Below are positions 26,728 through 35,437 of a stretch of 64,000 nucleotides of DNA, in pieces; position 1 is the first letter of the stretch; every line of letters begins with the position of its first letter. Source of the DNA: Pseudomonadota bacterium. GTDB lineage: Bacteria > Pseudomonadota > Gammaproteobacteria > Steroidobacterales > Steroidobacteraceae. The stretch is taken from contig JAEZFW010000055.1 of the NCBI GenBank assembly GCA_023417315.1, positions 1 to 64,000 on the forward strand, in the 5' to 3' direction. Under the pieces are notes generated by a model. The model did not search any database, had not been told where the DNA came from, and saw only the letters and a program-made list of their open reading frames with translations. Both the position numbers and the translations under genes were made by a program.

Positions 26728-28506
26728 ATGAGAAGCGACCATGTGTTCGTAGCAGTGCTTGCCCTGACGGCTGTGTCTCATTCCTCATCCGGCAGCGATG
26801 ATCGTTACCTGCTCTCTTTTGCAAGTTTCGCACCGCTCAATACCGAGATCTTCATTGCAGACGCAGAGGGAGCTAACGCTCGCCCGCTGTTCGCGGATCC
26901 TGCGCAAGACTGCAATGCGACGTTCGGCCCCGACGGGTCATGGTTTGTTTTCACTTCCACCAGAAGCGGCTCGGGTGACATCTATCGGGCCAGGCTAGAC
27001 GATCCTGAGCTCGAACGAATCATCGACGATCCTGCGTACGATGATCAGGCCGCCATTTCCCCCGATGGTAAAGCGATAGCATTTGTATCGAGTCGCAGCG
27101 GCAATGCCGATGTCTGGATTCTGGATCTTGCGTCGAAGTCCGTCCGCAATGTGACACAGCATCCCGCCGGCGATTTTCGGCCGGCGTGGTCGCCCGACGG
27201 AAAGTGGCTTGCGTTTAGTTCAGATCGCGAGTCGACGAATCCCATTGGGCCGGGTGGATTCGCCGTGCTTCACTCGACCGAGTTGTTCATCGTTCGTCCC
27301 GACGGCAGTGACCTGAAGCAGATTACTCAGTACGGTGAAGTCGCGGGTAGCCCCCGTTGGTCGGGCGACGGTCAGCGCCTCGTGTTCTATCACGCAGGGC
27401 TCGAGGCGGCAGCGAATATTTCATCGCCTCGATTGTTGCGCGGAACGACCCAGATTCGAGAGGTGGATATCAGGACTGGTCGCGTTCGTGAGCTCACAAC
27501 CGTCGAAGGTGAGAAGCGTTCGCCGCAGATCCTGTCGGACGACCGTTTGGTCTACGTGAGTGGAGGGCCGGAAGGCGGCCTCGAGTTTGTGAACGAGCGC
27601 GCTGGCACACGAGGCGAGTTCCATAGTCCATCGTGGTCAGCCAAGGGCACGCACATGTTGTTTCATCGAAACGTGGAGGGGCGTTGGCCGCCGCATCAGG
27701 CAGTGCCTACGTTGGATCCCGGATTTCAGCTCTTGCGCGTGGGCGTGTTCTCGTCTTGGTCACCCTCCGGTGAGCGGATGGTCAGCAACGATCGCACGGC
27801 AGGCATTCTTCACAACAGCGTGATTTCGATGCGCCCAGACGGTTCCGAGCTCACGGTTCTGTTCCAACACCCAGAGAAGAGTGCATTGGCGCCGGTGTGG
27901 TCCAGACAAGGAGATCGAATCGCTTTTGCGTTGGGCCAATTCTTTCAGGCCGTCAAAGGCGCGGCGCGGGCCGATATCGTCACGATCAAGTCGGATGGCA
28001 GTGATCTTCAGGTGCTCACCGACGGGCAGTCGAATTTTGGTTTCCCAAGTTGGTCGCCGGATGGAAAGCGCATCGTCTATCGCGAGATAAGTCCAAAGAG
28101 ACACGCCTTACATGTGATCGATGTGGAATCGCGCAAGTCGCGCGTCCTCATCGAAGGCGCTGCGCACTACAACTTTCCTGGATGGTCGCCTACGGACGAT
28201 GTCATCGCTTTTACCAGCAACATGGATGGTAAATATGAGATCTATTCCATCCGTGCAGATGGCACGGACTTGAAGCGGCTGACTCACTCTCCTCAGGTCG
28301 ATGGTCACAGCTCATGGTCACCCGATGGAAAGTGGATTGCCTTCTCGAGCGGGCGCCAGGGTTTCAAAGATGAGTTCCTCACCTATCGCGCCAACCCGCA
28401 GGCTTATGGCGAGATCTACGTGATGCGTGCGGACGGCTCCGGGCAGCACCCACTAACGGATAATCCATTCGAAGAAGCGACGCCGGGCTGGAAGCTGCTG
28501 AGGTAA
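26728..28506 (+). CDS. Periplasmic TolB/PD40 beta-propeller protein
   Basis: ATG 26728 is chosen over an in-frame TTG twelve bases earlier. After a short signal-like start the 592-residue protein consists of repeated WD40-like PD40 blades of the form WSPDGKWLAFSSDR, at least eight by eye, covering the whole length. Examples lie near residues 64, 112, 154, 206, 350, 450, 490 and 530. TolB-type propellers are usually periplasmic interaction modules; no enzymatic domain is attached. It is divergent from the sigma/kinase pair and may be one of its targets. Confidence 0.85.
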   Translation: MRSDHVFVAVLALTAVSHSSSGSDDRYLLSFASFAPLNTEIFIADAEGANARPLFADPAQDCNATFGPDGSWFVFTSTRSGSGDIYRARLDDPELERIIDDPAYDDQAAISPDGKAIAFVSSRSGNADVWILDLASKSVRNVTQHPAGDFRPAWSPDGKWLAFSSDRESTNPIGPGGFAVLHSTELFIVRPDGSDLKQITQYGEVAGSPRWSGDGQRLVFYHAGLEAAANISSPRLLRGTTQIREVDIRTGRVRELTTVEGEKRSPQILSDDRLVYVSGGPEGGLEFVNERAGTRGEFHSPSWSAKGTHMLFHRNVEGRWPPHQAVPTLDPGFQLLRVGVFSSWSPSGERMVSNDRTAGILHNSVISMRPDGSELTVLFQHPEKSALAPVWSRQGDRIAFALGQFFQAVKGAARADIVTIKSDGSDLQVLTDGQSNFGFPSWSPDGKRIVYREISPKRHALHVIDVESRKSRVLIEGAAHYNFPGWSPTDDVIAFTSNMDGKYEIYSIRADGTDLKRLTHSPQVDGHSSWSPDGKWIAFSSGRQGFKDEFLTYRANPQAYGEIYVMRADGSGQHPLTDNPFEEATPGWKLLR

Positions 28507-28579
28507 CAGTGCTGAGCACGTCGACTCTTCGCCCGCGCTGGTGAGTTGCACGACCCATTTGTCGAGTACGGAGGATCAG

Positions 28580-29044
28580 ATGAAAGTGCTTCTGTCTGCG
28601 GCTGTGATCGCGCTCGTCGTAACCTGCACAGTGTTCGCGCGAGCCGAGGAAGGAAGTGAGACGCTGGAGCAAGAGATCCGTGAGCTAGAGATGAGAGACG
28701 CCCAGGCGGTCTTACACGGCGATTTCGCGGTGATGGAGAGGACCTGGTCAGACGACTTCACCGTAAACTCCCCGCGTAATCGCATTACGAAAGGCAAGCA
28801 GGAAGTTCTAAAGCTCATCCGCGCAGGCAACATCGGGACATACTCTGTCTTTGAGCGGGAGATCGAATCCGTAACGCTCCACGCCGATACGGCGATCGTG
28901 ATGGGGATGGAAACCGTGCAACGCACGAGTAAAGCCGCACCCACAACGGATACCGTGCGGAGACGCTACATGAATGTTTGGACGAAGCGAGGGGGCTCAT
29001 GGCTACTGACCGCTCGCCAGGCGAATGTGATCTGCGAGAACTGA
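28580..29044 (+). CDS. Secreted NTF2-like (DUF4440/SnoaL) protein
   Basis: ATG 28580 has an excellent GGAGG site five bases upstream. The 154-residue product has a signal peptide (VTCTVFARA, cleaved near residue 22) and an NTF2-like cone fold: helix LEQEIRELEMRDAQAVLHGD, WSDDFTVNSPRNRITKG, ESVTLHADTAIVMGMETV, and RRYMNVWTKRGGSWLLTARQANVI. These small proteins bind ligands or act as isomerases/hydrolases; the role here is unknown. It lies 73 bp after the propeller gene on the same strand. A second protein of this family is at 61865. Confidence 0.85.
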   Translation: MKVLLSAAVIALVVTCTVFARAEEGSETLEQEIRELEMRDAQAVLHGDFAVMERTWSDDFTVNSPRNRITKGKQEVLKLIRAGNIGTYSVFEREIESVTLHADTAIVMGMETVQRTSKAAPTTDTVRRRYMNVWTKRGGSWLLTARQANVICEN

Positions 29045-29104
29045 TCGGGAATCGCGAAACACATTGGACACAGAGGTTGATTGTGATGTGCCTTCATGCT
29101 TGGA

Positions 29105-29371
29105 GCGCGGTACGCATTCGGTGCCGGACTTGAACTAAAGGACTTCCGCGCTTGGGTGAAATCTATTCGAGCTCGGATGCGTGCCAAGAACGCGGCGAAA
29201 CGCCAATAGTCAAAGTCCGGCACCGCCGTCACGAGCTCGCGCGGTACGCATTCGGTGCCGGACTTGAACTATTGGACTTCCGCGCGTTTGGGTGAAATCT
29301 ATTCGAGCTCGGATGCGTGCCAAGAACGCGGCGAAACGCCAATAGTCAAAGTCCGGCACCGCCGTCCGGCG
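29105..29371. repeat. MITE-like element, tandem duplication of a ~134 bp unit
   Basis: Units start at 29105 and 29239 and are nearly identical. Each contains an inverted repeat of about 23 bp, cggtgccggacttgaacta paired with tagtcaaagtccggcaccg. The arms bound about 107-109 bp (29119-29225 and 29253-29361) with an internal GAGCTC palindrome. The copies differ by a few bases in the left arm and by one or two indels. No open frame of note is present. The size and terminal inverted repeats suggest a non-autonomous transposable element or a structured extragenic repeat. Confidence 0.8.
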
Positions 29372-29414
29372 CCGCCGTCACGCTCTCGTGTGCGATAGAC
29401 AGACGTGTGCAGGA

Positions 29415-29756
29415 TCAGCGGATCACTGCTGCGACTTTCTGCCCTGAACCGCCACGCCTTGTCACATAGTCCGTTAGTGCCGGCTCATTCACCGTCGCGA
29501 CTGCATTCGACATAGCAGTAGCGTAACAGTCGATGTACAGCTGCCGTCGGATCAAGTCTCTGCTGATGTAACCATCGCACACGGACTTCGCAGCGCTTCG
29601 GACGCGGCTGAACAGAGCGGCTGCACCTTCCTCACGAGTGAGGTCGAGATCGGCGAACTGCACGGTTCGCGACTGCGGCCCCTCTGCTGCCTGGGATGGG
29701 CTCAAGATGGCGAGTGCGAGAATCGATGCGCTGGCGAGAGTGATGAATCGCTTCAT
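29415..29756 (-). CDS. UrcA family protein
   Basis: ATG 29756 follows AGGAGA by six bases. The 113-residue protein has a signal peptide (ILALAILSPSQA) and the UrcA pattern: RTVQFADLDLTREEGAAALFSRVRSAAKSVCD, then a second Cys in YIDCYATAMSNAV, and AVATVNEPALTDYV. UrcA proteins are small exported proteins of unknown function, common in sphingomonads and Steroidobacteraceae-like bacteria, with two Cys likely forming a disulfide. It stands alone. Confidence 0.9.
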   Translation of the reverse strand: MKRFITLASASILALAILSPSQAAEGPQSRTVQFADLDLTREEGAAALFSRVRSAAKSVCDGYISRDLIRRQLYIDCYATAMSNAVATVNEPALTDYVTRRGGSGQKVAAVIR

Positions 29757-30121
29757 GGCGGTCTCCTGATGAATGGGTTTGTGACTTGGAGCCGATCTGA
29801 TGCTCCTCGCGCCTCGCCGTCGACACAACGTCCAAACGGCACACCTGCAGTCATCTATTGGAGGGATGCTCAAAGTCTTTCGATACAGATCGTCAACATC
29901 ACGCATTGCATGGCTTCACTGCCCTTTGGACACAGATACGGAGCCCTCGCTGGAACATCCATCGACTTTCCGGTTCTCTCGCTGCCACGTTTAAATACAG
30001 CTCTGCCAGAGGACGGTTCGACCGAAATCGATGCGTATATAGAGCTCGCATTTCGAAGGAATCGGTGCATGTCCTGGCTGATTCAAGATGCGCCAGACGA
30101 TCGATTAGCGTCTGGCGGCGT
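29757..30121. other. Intergenic stretch without a recognised gene
   Basis: This 365 bp stretch holds no reading frame with coding character. A short block at 29956-29973 (catccatcgactttccgg) resembles the sequence upstream of the RAYT relics at about 1393 and 8020, so it may be another decayed repeat. Confidence 0.5.
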
Positions 30122-31372
30122 TCAGCTCTTCAACGAAGCAAGCAGCTCATGCAGTTGCGAGATGACGTCATCGATCTGTGTTGTCGATTCCAAGATCAAA
30201 CCGTGTTTAACGCGCAGGCCGTACGGCGTGGAGGTCGGGACCTTGCCTAAGTAGATGGGAACTATGCGGTGGTTTTGAGGGTCTCGACGCGCCAGATCGA
30301 TCGCGGCGGCGACTTCTTCTCTTTGATAGTAGGCATCGTCTGTGCAAGTCGAGACAAGCACGATCGTGATGTGCGCGTCTCGTTGCGCTGCGGGTAACTC
30401 AGTGTCCCAATTGTCTCCGGGCTGTAAACATCGATGATCCAAGAACACGCGCCAACGCTTGGAGAGCGCGCCGAACAGCTCGTCGGCCTGAGCGCGGTCC
30501 AACGAGGCATATGCAATGAAGACGTCCCATTTCTTGGACGGAGACAGCAGCTCGCACAGCGTCGCTGCGCTGCGAGGTCTCGCGCTCGGTTGCGCCGTCA
30601 GGCCTCTCTTCAGAGCGACGTTGGCGGTTTCGCTCAGGAGTGGGTTGACCGAACGAGCGTCGGTGAGATTGCCCTGTACTCGGGCGAGCATTTGCTGAAA
30701 TGGTGGCGCGGAGATGTCGAAAGGCAATCGGCCCGTCAACAACTCATAGGCGAGCAGACTAAACGCGTAAACATCCGAGCTGGCGGACTGCCGGTTCTCC
30801 GAAAGCTGCTCTGGGCTCAGATACGCGGAGGTTCCGGCGCCTCCGAGAGGCGCGATCGTCGTGGCGACTCGATCGATCACAGCGAAGTGCCTCGACACAC
30901 CAAAGTCAGCTAGGTACGTCGTCTTGCGATCCTCGGAGAGCAGGATGTTCTCAGGCTTGATATCGCCGTGGATGATGCCTTGTGAGTGAGCGTAATCGAT
31001 AGCTGCTGCCACTTGCCGCAGCAATGGCATCGCCGCCGAGATAGGAACGAACTCGGCGCCGGTCAACAAGCGCCGTAGGTTTCCACCGCGGCAATACGGG
31101 GACACGAGGAACCGCGCGCCCTCAGCTTCGCCGTGATCGAGAATCGGCAGAATGTTTGGATGCCGCAGCATTCGCACTGCTTCGAGTTCAGCGTAGAACG
31201 AAGCGATGGCACCGGGTTCCGCAATTTCCGGCCGAAACATTTTCAGGACGACATCTTCACCGGTGGTCGTCGCCTTCGCGCGATAGAGGACAGCGAGTCG
31301 TCCAAGAAAGGCAGGTTCCTGCGATTCGAGTCGATACGCGGAAGAGTGCCCTTGCAGCGTCTTTTCGCTCAT
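30122..31372 (-). CDS. Ser/Thr protein kinase fused to a C-terminal TIR domain
   Basis: Numbered from ATG 31372 (416 residues; an in-frame GTG at 31411 is also possible; neither has a clear ribosome-binding site). Kinase domain, about 15-275: beta-3 Lys44, catalytic loop HGDIKPEN with Asp137 (Gly replacing the Arg of HRD), DFG Asp156, and SAYLSPEQ. A TIR domain follows directly (about 281-400). It has KKWDVFIAYASLD, RVFLDHRCLQPGDNW, then YYQREEVAAAID, whose Glu352/353 is the candidate NADase Glu. TIR effectors deplete NAD or make signalling nucleotides in antiphage defence, and a kinase could act as sensor or switch. No signal peptide or TM helix is seen, so it is cytoplasmic. Confidence 0.88.
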   Translation of the reverse strand: MSEKTLQGHSSAYRLESQEPAFLGRLAVLYRAKATTTGEDVVLKMFRPEIAEPGAIASFYAELEAVRMLRHPNILPILDHGEAEGARFLVSPYCRGGNLRRLLTGAEFVPISAAMPLLRQVAAAIDYAHSQGIIHGDIKPENILLSEDRKTTYLADFGVSRHFAVIDRVATTIAPLGGAGTSAYLSPEQLSENRQSASSDVYAFSLLAYELLTGRLPFDISAPPFQQMLARVQGNLTDARSVNPLLSETANVALKRGLTAQPSARPRSAATLCELLSPSKKWDVFIAYASLDRAQADELFGALSKRWRVFLDHRCLQPGDNWDTELPAAQRDAHITIVLVSTCTDDAYYQREEVAAAIDLARRDPQNHRIVPIYLGKVPTSTPYGLRVKHGLILESTTQIDDVISQLHELLASLKS

Positions 31373-31531
31373 GCAGGTACCGATACTAGCGCTAGCGGGA
31401 GGTTCTCGCACCGCTACGCAGCTTATGCTTGTTGATCAATGTCCTTGATAGACGCGCCGCCGCGAAGCCGTGCCGGCACCCATCCGTACCCTCGACGTCG
31501 GACTATCATTGTCTGTCCAAACCAGGCGTCA

Positions 31532-33022
31532 TCAAGCAGCCGTCGGCTTGATGTTCGCATTCAATCTGAACAGATTCGTCGGGTCGTATTTGTTCTTGAG
31601 AGCAACGAGTCGCTGATAGTTGCCGCGAAAGCTTTCGCCGACGTCTGCGGACGTCGCTTCGCGTGACATGTCATTGATATAGAAGCCTCGCGTGAATGGC
31701 TCTAGCGTCTTCCAGTAGTTGCGCGTCGCTGCGATATGCGCAGTAGGATCGCTGTTCGATGGATAGGCCACGACTGCCATCATGTTGGCGATCGCATCAC
31801 GATGGGCAAACGCGGTAGCTGACTCGGGTACCCGCTTGCTTGCACCGCCGCAGTGTTGGCAGAACCATAGCGTCGTACGGCTCGGATCCGGCTGTATGCC
31901 ATCCACGATGGCTGCGACCAGTTCGTTAGGTAGCTGCGACACGAAACCGCTCTTCAGGTATGAAGCGAGCGCGCGTGAATCGGCGGAGTCATTGGCGCGC
32001 TGCACGTCCAGATAGTTCTTTGTCCCGATGCCGTCGTGCTCGGGCTTACCGAGCTTGCGGATGGGTGCGAGCGCGCTCTCCGCTTGTGCCGCCGTGCCGG
32101 CGTAACAAACCTCTAGCGCAACTGTGCCTGGCTGACCTCCTGGAGGCAGAACAAGCACCGGATCGATATAAAGATCATCGGGTGCTGCAGGTGCATAGTC
32201 CGCCCACATGCTCAGCACGTCGCGGGCTTTGGCAAATGGAAAACTGACGGTCCCGGCAATGACTTCTGGCTGTCTCGGGTGTAAGTGAAACTCGAACATC
32301 GTCACCACACCGAAGTTGCCACCACCGCCGCGCACGCCCCAGAACAGATCCGCGTTCTCTTTCGCGCTTGCATGGCGCAACTGTCCGTCGGCCGTGACCA
32401 CATCGACCGATTCGAGATTGTCGATCGCAAGTCCATAGCGTCGCGCTAAACGACCAAAGCCGCCTCCGAGCGTGAGCCCGCCGACGCCGGTGTGGGATAC
32501 GGTGCCTAGTGGTGTGACCAAGTTCCGCGCCACGCAGGCCTGGTCCACCTGACCCAGCAATGTACCGCCGAGAACGAAGGCACGCTGCCGCTGCGCATCT
32601 ACGCGAACACCGCGCATGAGTGACAGATCCAGCTGCATGCCCTTGTCGCAACTCGACTGACCAGAATGACTGTGTCCGCCGCACTTCACTGCGAGAAGCA
32701 GATCGTGCGCTCTTGCGAACTTCACGGCGGTCTGGACGTCGGCCGCATTGGCAGGCAGTGCGATCAGCGCTGGGCGCTTGTCGAACGACGGGTTTAGCAG
32801 TAACCGTGACTTGTCGTAGCCCTGATCGCCAGCCAGCAACAATTGACCTTGCAGTTGCGCGGCGAGGTCGTCGATCTCGCCGCCGCGCAGCATGATGTCC
32901 TCACCGTTACCCGTCATGGCCTGAACGTCTGGGGCACGACCCGACCGAGCGGCGAGCACGAAGTGTGCGGGTAGGGCAACAGTCGCCCACAGAGAGGACT
33001 GAAGAAAGTGGCGGCGCTGCAT
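31532..33022 (-). CDS. Tat-exported FAD-linked oxidase (berberine-bridge type)
   Basis: ATG 33022 has a TAGGAGCG site. The 496-residue product starts with a twin-Arg-like signal (QRRHFLQSSL), then a PCMH-type FAD domain with PALIALPANAADVQTAV. KCGGHSHSG follows, whose first His is the usual covalent FAD ligand, then GVGGLTLGGGFG and WGVRGGGGNFGVVTMFEF. The C-terminus YDPTNLFRLNANIKP is the BBE domain. The Cys that makes a second FAD bond in bicovalent members is replaced (THTGVGG-like context), so monocovalent flavin is expected. It oxidises an unknown alcohol, sugar or alkaloid-like substrate in the periplasm. Confidence 0.9.
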   Translation of the reverse strand: MQRRHFLQSSLWATVALPAHFVLAARSGRAPDVQAMTGNGEDIMLRGGEIDDLAAQLQGQLLLAGDQGYDKSRLLLNPSFDKRPALIALPANAADVQTAVKFARAHDLLLAVKCGGHSHSGQSSCDKGMQLDLSLMRGVRVDAQRQRAFVLGGTLLGQVDQACVARNLVTPLGTVSHTGVGGLTLGGGFGRLARRYGLAIDNLESVDVVTADGQLRHASAKENADLFWGVRGGGGNFGVVTMFEFHLHPRQPEVIAGTVSFPFAKARDVLSMWADYAPAAPDDLYIDPVLVLPPGGQPGTVALEVCYAGTAAQAESALAPIRKLGKPEHDGIGTKNYLDVQRANDSADSRALASYLKSGFVSQLPNELVAAIVDGIQPDPSRTTLWFCQHCGGASKRVPESATAFAHRDAIANMMAVVAYPSNSDPTAHIAATRNYWKTLEPFTRGFYINDMSREATSADVGESFRGNYQRLVALKNKYDPTNLFRLNANIKPTAA

Positions 33023-33061
33023 GAACGCTCCTAGCGGCACATCGTGTGGCTTGTTCTGCCG

Positions 33062-33349
33062 TTAGTAAATGCTCACGATCATATGAATGCAAGAGCTGCA
33101 ATGAGCTGGGCATCCACGCATAGGATGAAGTGGATGTCCACTTTCACTGCCTTCAGCGTTGATGCACTCGTACTCCGAGATGCCGACGACGGCCTTGGGG
33201 TCGAGCAAGTCCGTGATCATTGCAAGTGCGCGCGCGTACAGGTCATCGTCGATACAGCGCGACTTCTTAGGCATCTGCGAACAGATGAAGGGTTCGGCTT
33301 TGTCGATCCAGCGAGCCTGTTCTTCAACGCGCTCCACGATTTCGATCAC
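33062..33349 (-). CDS. Possible small gene or gene fragment of unknown function
   Basis: The frame opens at a GTG at 33349 without a good ribosome-binding site and gives 95 residues. The first 75 or so look protein-like (VERVEEQARWIDKAEPF, then DDDLYARALAMITDLLDP, GISEYECINAEG), while the tail does not. In-frame sequence continues upstream of the GTG to a stop at about 33390, so this may be the remnant of a longer gene. An opposite-strand frame (33044-33418) is equally open. I do not recognise it. The rest of 33023-33653 holds nothing clear. Confidence 0.3.
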   Translation of the reverse strand: MIEIVERVEEQARWIDKAEPFICSQMPKKSRCIDDDLYARALAMITDLLDPKAVVGISEYECINAEGSESGHPLHPMRGCPAHCSSCIHMIVSIY

Positions 33350-33653
33350 GTCTGGACCCGGCTGAAATTCGTTGTCGCGGCTGACCCTCTACGAGGAGAG
33401 GCTATGCGCCGCGGATGAAGCATTTGCAGGCTTCGACTTCGGCGACAGCGAGGTGAGAGGTGCAGAAGGGTGGGAGGGGGTGACCCCGGAACTGATCTAT
33501 TCCAGATCGTTCGGATCGCCTCGAATGATGGCTCGGTCGTTCAGCAGGCGTGCTTGGTTGTGCGCTTCAAAGATTTCGTTTCCGCTGAGGTCGCTGATGT
33601 ATTCTCAGCAGTATGATGTAGAGCGTCCGTCCGATGGCGATCCATTGAGATCG

Positions 33654-34964
33654 TCATCGCGCTCCATGACTCTGTAAGTATCCGCTCGCGACGCGCGCTG
33701 AGTCTTCGTGCGCCGCATACGTTCGGTTCGCGTCCGACTCGCTGTAGCCCTGCGCGATCGCTCTCTTGTACATGGTGTAGTACTCGAACGCTTGGCCGCA
33801 CATTGTGTTCAGTTGCCTGTCCCCACCGTCCTCGAGGGCTTTCGTTCTGTAGTTATTTTCGGTGAACCCGCTGCATGCGCTCGAGGCGAGATTTGGCTTC
33901 GTCGGATAGGACGCGCCGCTCGAGCTAGCTGCCGGTGTCACGCCAGAAGAGTTTCCGATCAACTGATTACTGACGTGCCCCGCGGCCGCCCCTACAGCAT
34001 TGCCGTCGCTTGTGGCTTCGATGCCCTTCAGGACTGCGCCGAGCGTTTGCGAGTCGTCCAGTCCATATGCCTGGCCCGCGGCGAGACCGACGCCTGCGCC
34101 GATGAGCGCGCGCAGCCATCCATCGCTCGAGGGCTGTCTCTGATGGTGCTGTGAGATCGTCGCCACGAACTTCTGCTTTTCGGCGGCGATGAGTTCGCTG
34201 ATCTGCGCCGGCGTCAGCGTGTCCACTCTGAGAATGCGTACGTACGAGGAGGGGACCTTCACACCATCTACGATCTTCCCGGAAACCACCTCGCGGTTGT
34301 CACCTTGATAGCTGCCTTCTGCGAACACTAGATCGTTGCCTGCCTGCGTTTCTTGATGAAATGGCTGCCCGAACGCGGAGGCCGATGCAACAGCCGTCTG
34401 GTACTTGAACACTTGTCCAGCGAGAGAACCGCTAACGTAGCGTTGCTCGACGTCGATCTTGGCTTGAGCCTCATCGAGCGTCATGGTTTCGACCCATTGA
34501 AACAGGGCGTCAGCAGGGAGCGGGCTGGGGTCTCCTTTCGCGCCGTAACCCCAGTTATAACCCGTCGTTTCGAGCAAGGTGCTTGTCTTCTTGAGTTGCG
34601 TGTCGCTGAACCACTCGTATTCGTAGAGAATCGCGCCAAACGTATAGTGCGAGAACTTCTTGTCGGGCATCATCGACTGAGTCAGTGCCAGCTGTTTCCC
34701 GGTCATTGCCTCCCGCGCCTGAAAACCCCATTTCGCAAGGAGCGCATCGCTCCGCGCCTTGTCGGCACTCGTCGTATCTTTCGCAGGCGCGGACGCTGCG
34801 GTGAGCTTTTCAACAAGCGCTTTGCGCAGCGCATCGCAGGTTTCGTTGCGCACGTCGCCACTGCACAGCTTTGCGTACGTCTCTTCAAGCGACTCGGCGT
34901 ACGCAGTGGGTGACAGGAACAGCACGATGGCTGCAGTTTTCATCAGTATCCGGGTACGCGTCAT
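33654..34964 (-). CDS. Secreted protein of unknown function
   Basis: The 436-residue protein has a signal peptide ending TAYAES. It contains paired Cys (CSGDVRNETC), a long central region with DKKFSHYTFGAILYEYEWFSD and several beta-rich stretches, and a Gly/Ala zipper-like segment (GWLRALIGAGVGLAAGQAYG). The C-terminus is Cys-containing (SSACSGFTENNYRTKALEDGG). No family is recognised. Flanking intergenic regions show repeats upstream (35.3 kb); it appears monocistronic. Confidence 0.7.
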   Translation of the reverse strand: MTRTRILMKTAAIVLFLSPTAYAESLEETYAKLCSGDVRNETCDALRKALVEKLTAASAPAKDTTSADKARSDALLAKWGFQAREAMTGKQLALTQSMMPDKKFSHYTFGAILYEYEWFSDTQLKKTSTLLETTGYNWGYGAKGDPSPLPADALFQWVETMTLDEAQAKIDVEQRYVSGSLAGQVFKYQTAVASASAFGQPFHQETQAGNDLVFAEGSYQGDNREVVSGKIVDGVKVPSSYVRILRVDTLTPAQISELIAAEKQKFVATISQHHQRQPSSDGWLRALIGAGVGLAAGQAYGLDDSQTLGAVLKGIEATSDGNAVGAAAGHVSNQLIGNSSGVTPAASSSGASYPTKPNLASSACSGFTENNYRTKALEDGGDRQLNTMCGQAFEYYTMYKRAIAQGYSESDANRTYAAHEDSARVASGYLQSHGAR

Positions 34965-35437
34965 TACAGGTCTCGATGGGCTTCAGACTGTGGCGTGTCA
35001 GGGTTTCTCGCAACCGATCGCACACGCCGAGAATGAGTGCATCGTAAAGATGGCGGCGACTTTCACACGTTATCGCGTCACGGAAACCACAGAACAAGGG
35101 GAGGCAACGACGACTCACTCACTGAGACGCGCGCCGGTCTCCGGCTGAATGACCCCATACTGAGCTACTGAACCGCTGCGCGCCGACATATGTATGTAGC
35201 GCCCAGAAAATCCCCAATGAATTACTTCGATTCAGTTGTCCGCCGGTGCCGGATAGGATTAGCGAGTCGCTGATCGGGATGCTGCCACCACGCTACAGGT
35301 TGTGCGTGAGGACATCCATCGCTCTGGCACATCGTGGATGTCCTCGATGTCGATTGCAGTATGCATCAGCGCACAGCCCAAGGTGTTTACGCCGACAGCT
35401 CACATGTCGATGTATTTATGTAGCGGAGAAGGAGCCC
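34965..35437. other. Intergenic region with a repeat hairpin
   Basis: No gene is seen in these 473 bp. At about 35308-35345 the sequence gaggacatccatcg ... cgtggatgtcctc forms an inverted repeat of about 13 bp arms around a short loop. Its arms share the GTGTCCTCG/GAGGACA core of the tandem repeats at 140-296, so it is probably an extragenic palindrome rather than a terminator (no T-run follows). Confidence 0.5.

Noticed and set aside
28966..29232. 88-codon minus-strand frame across the MITE-like units
   Set aside because: It arises from the repeat sequence and is interrupted between copies; no ribosome-binding site.
33044..33418. Plus-strand frame opposite the small 33062-33349 frame
   Set aside because: No start signal or family; its coding potential is no better than the minus strand, so neither is firmly called.
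35308..35345. Hairpin as a rho-independent terminator
   Set aside because: No T-run follows and the arms match a dispersed repeat motif found elsewhere in the window.
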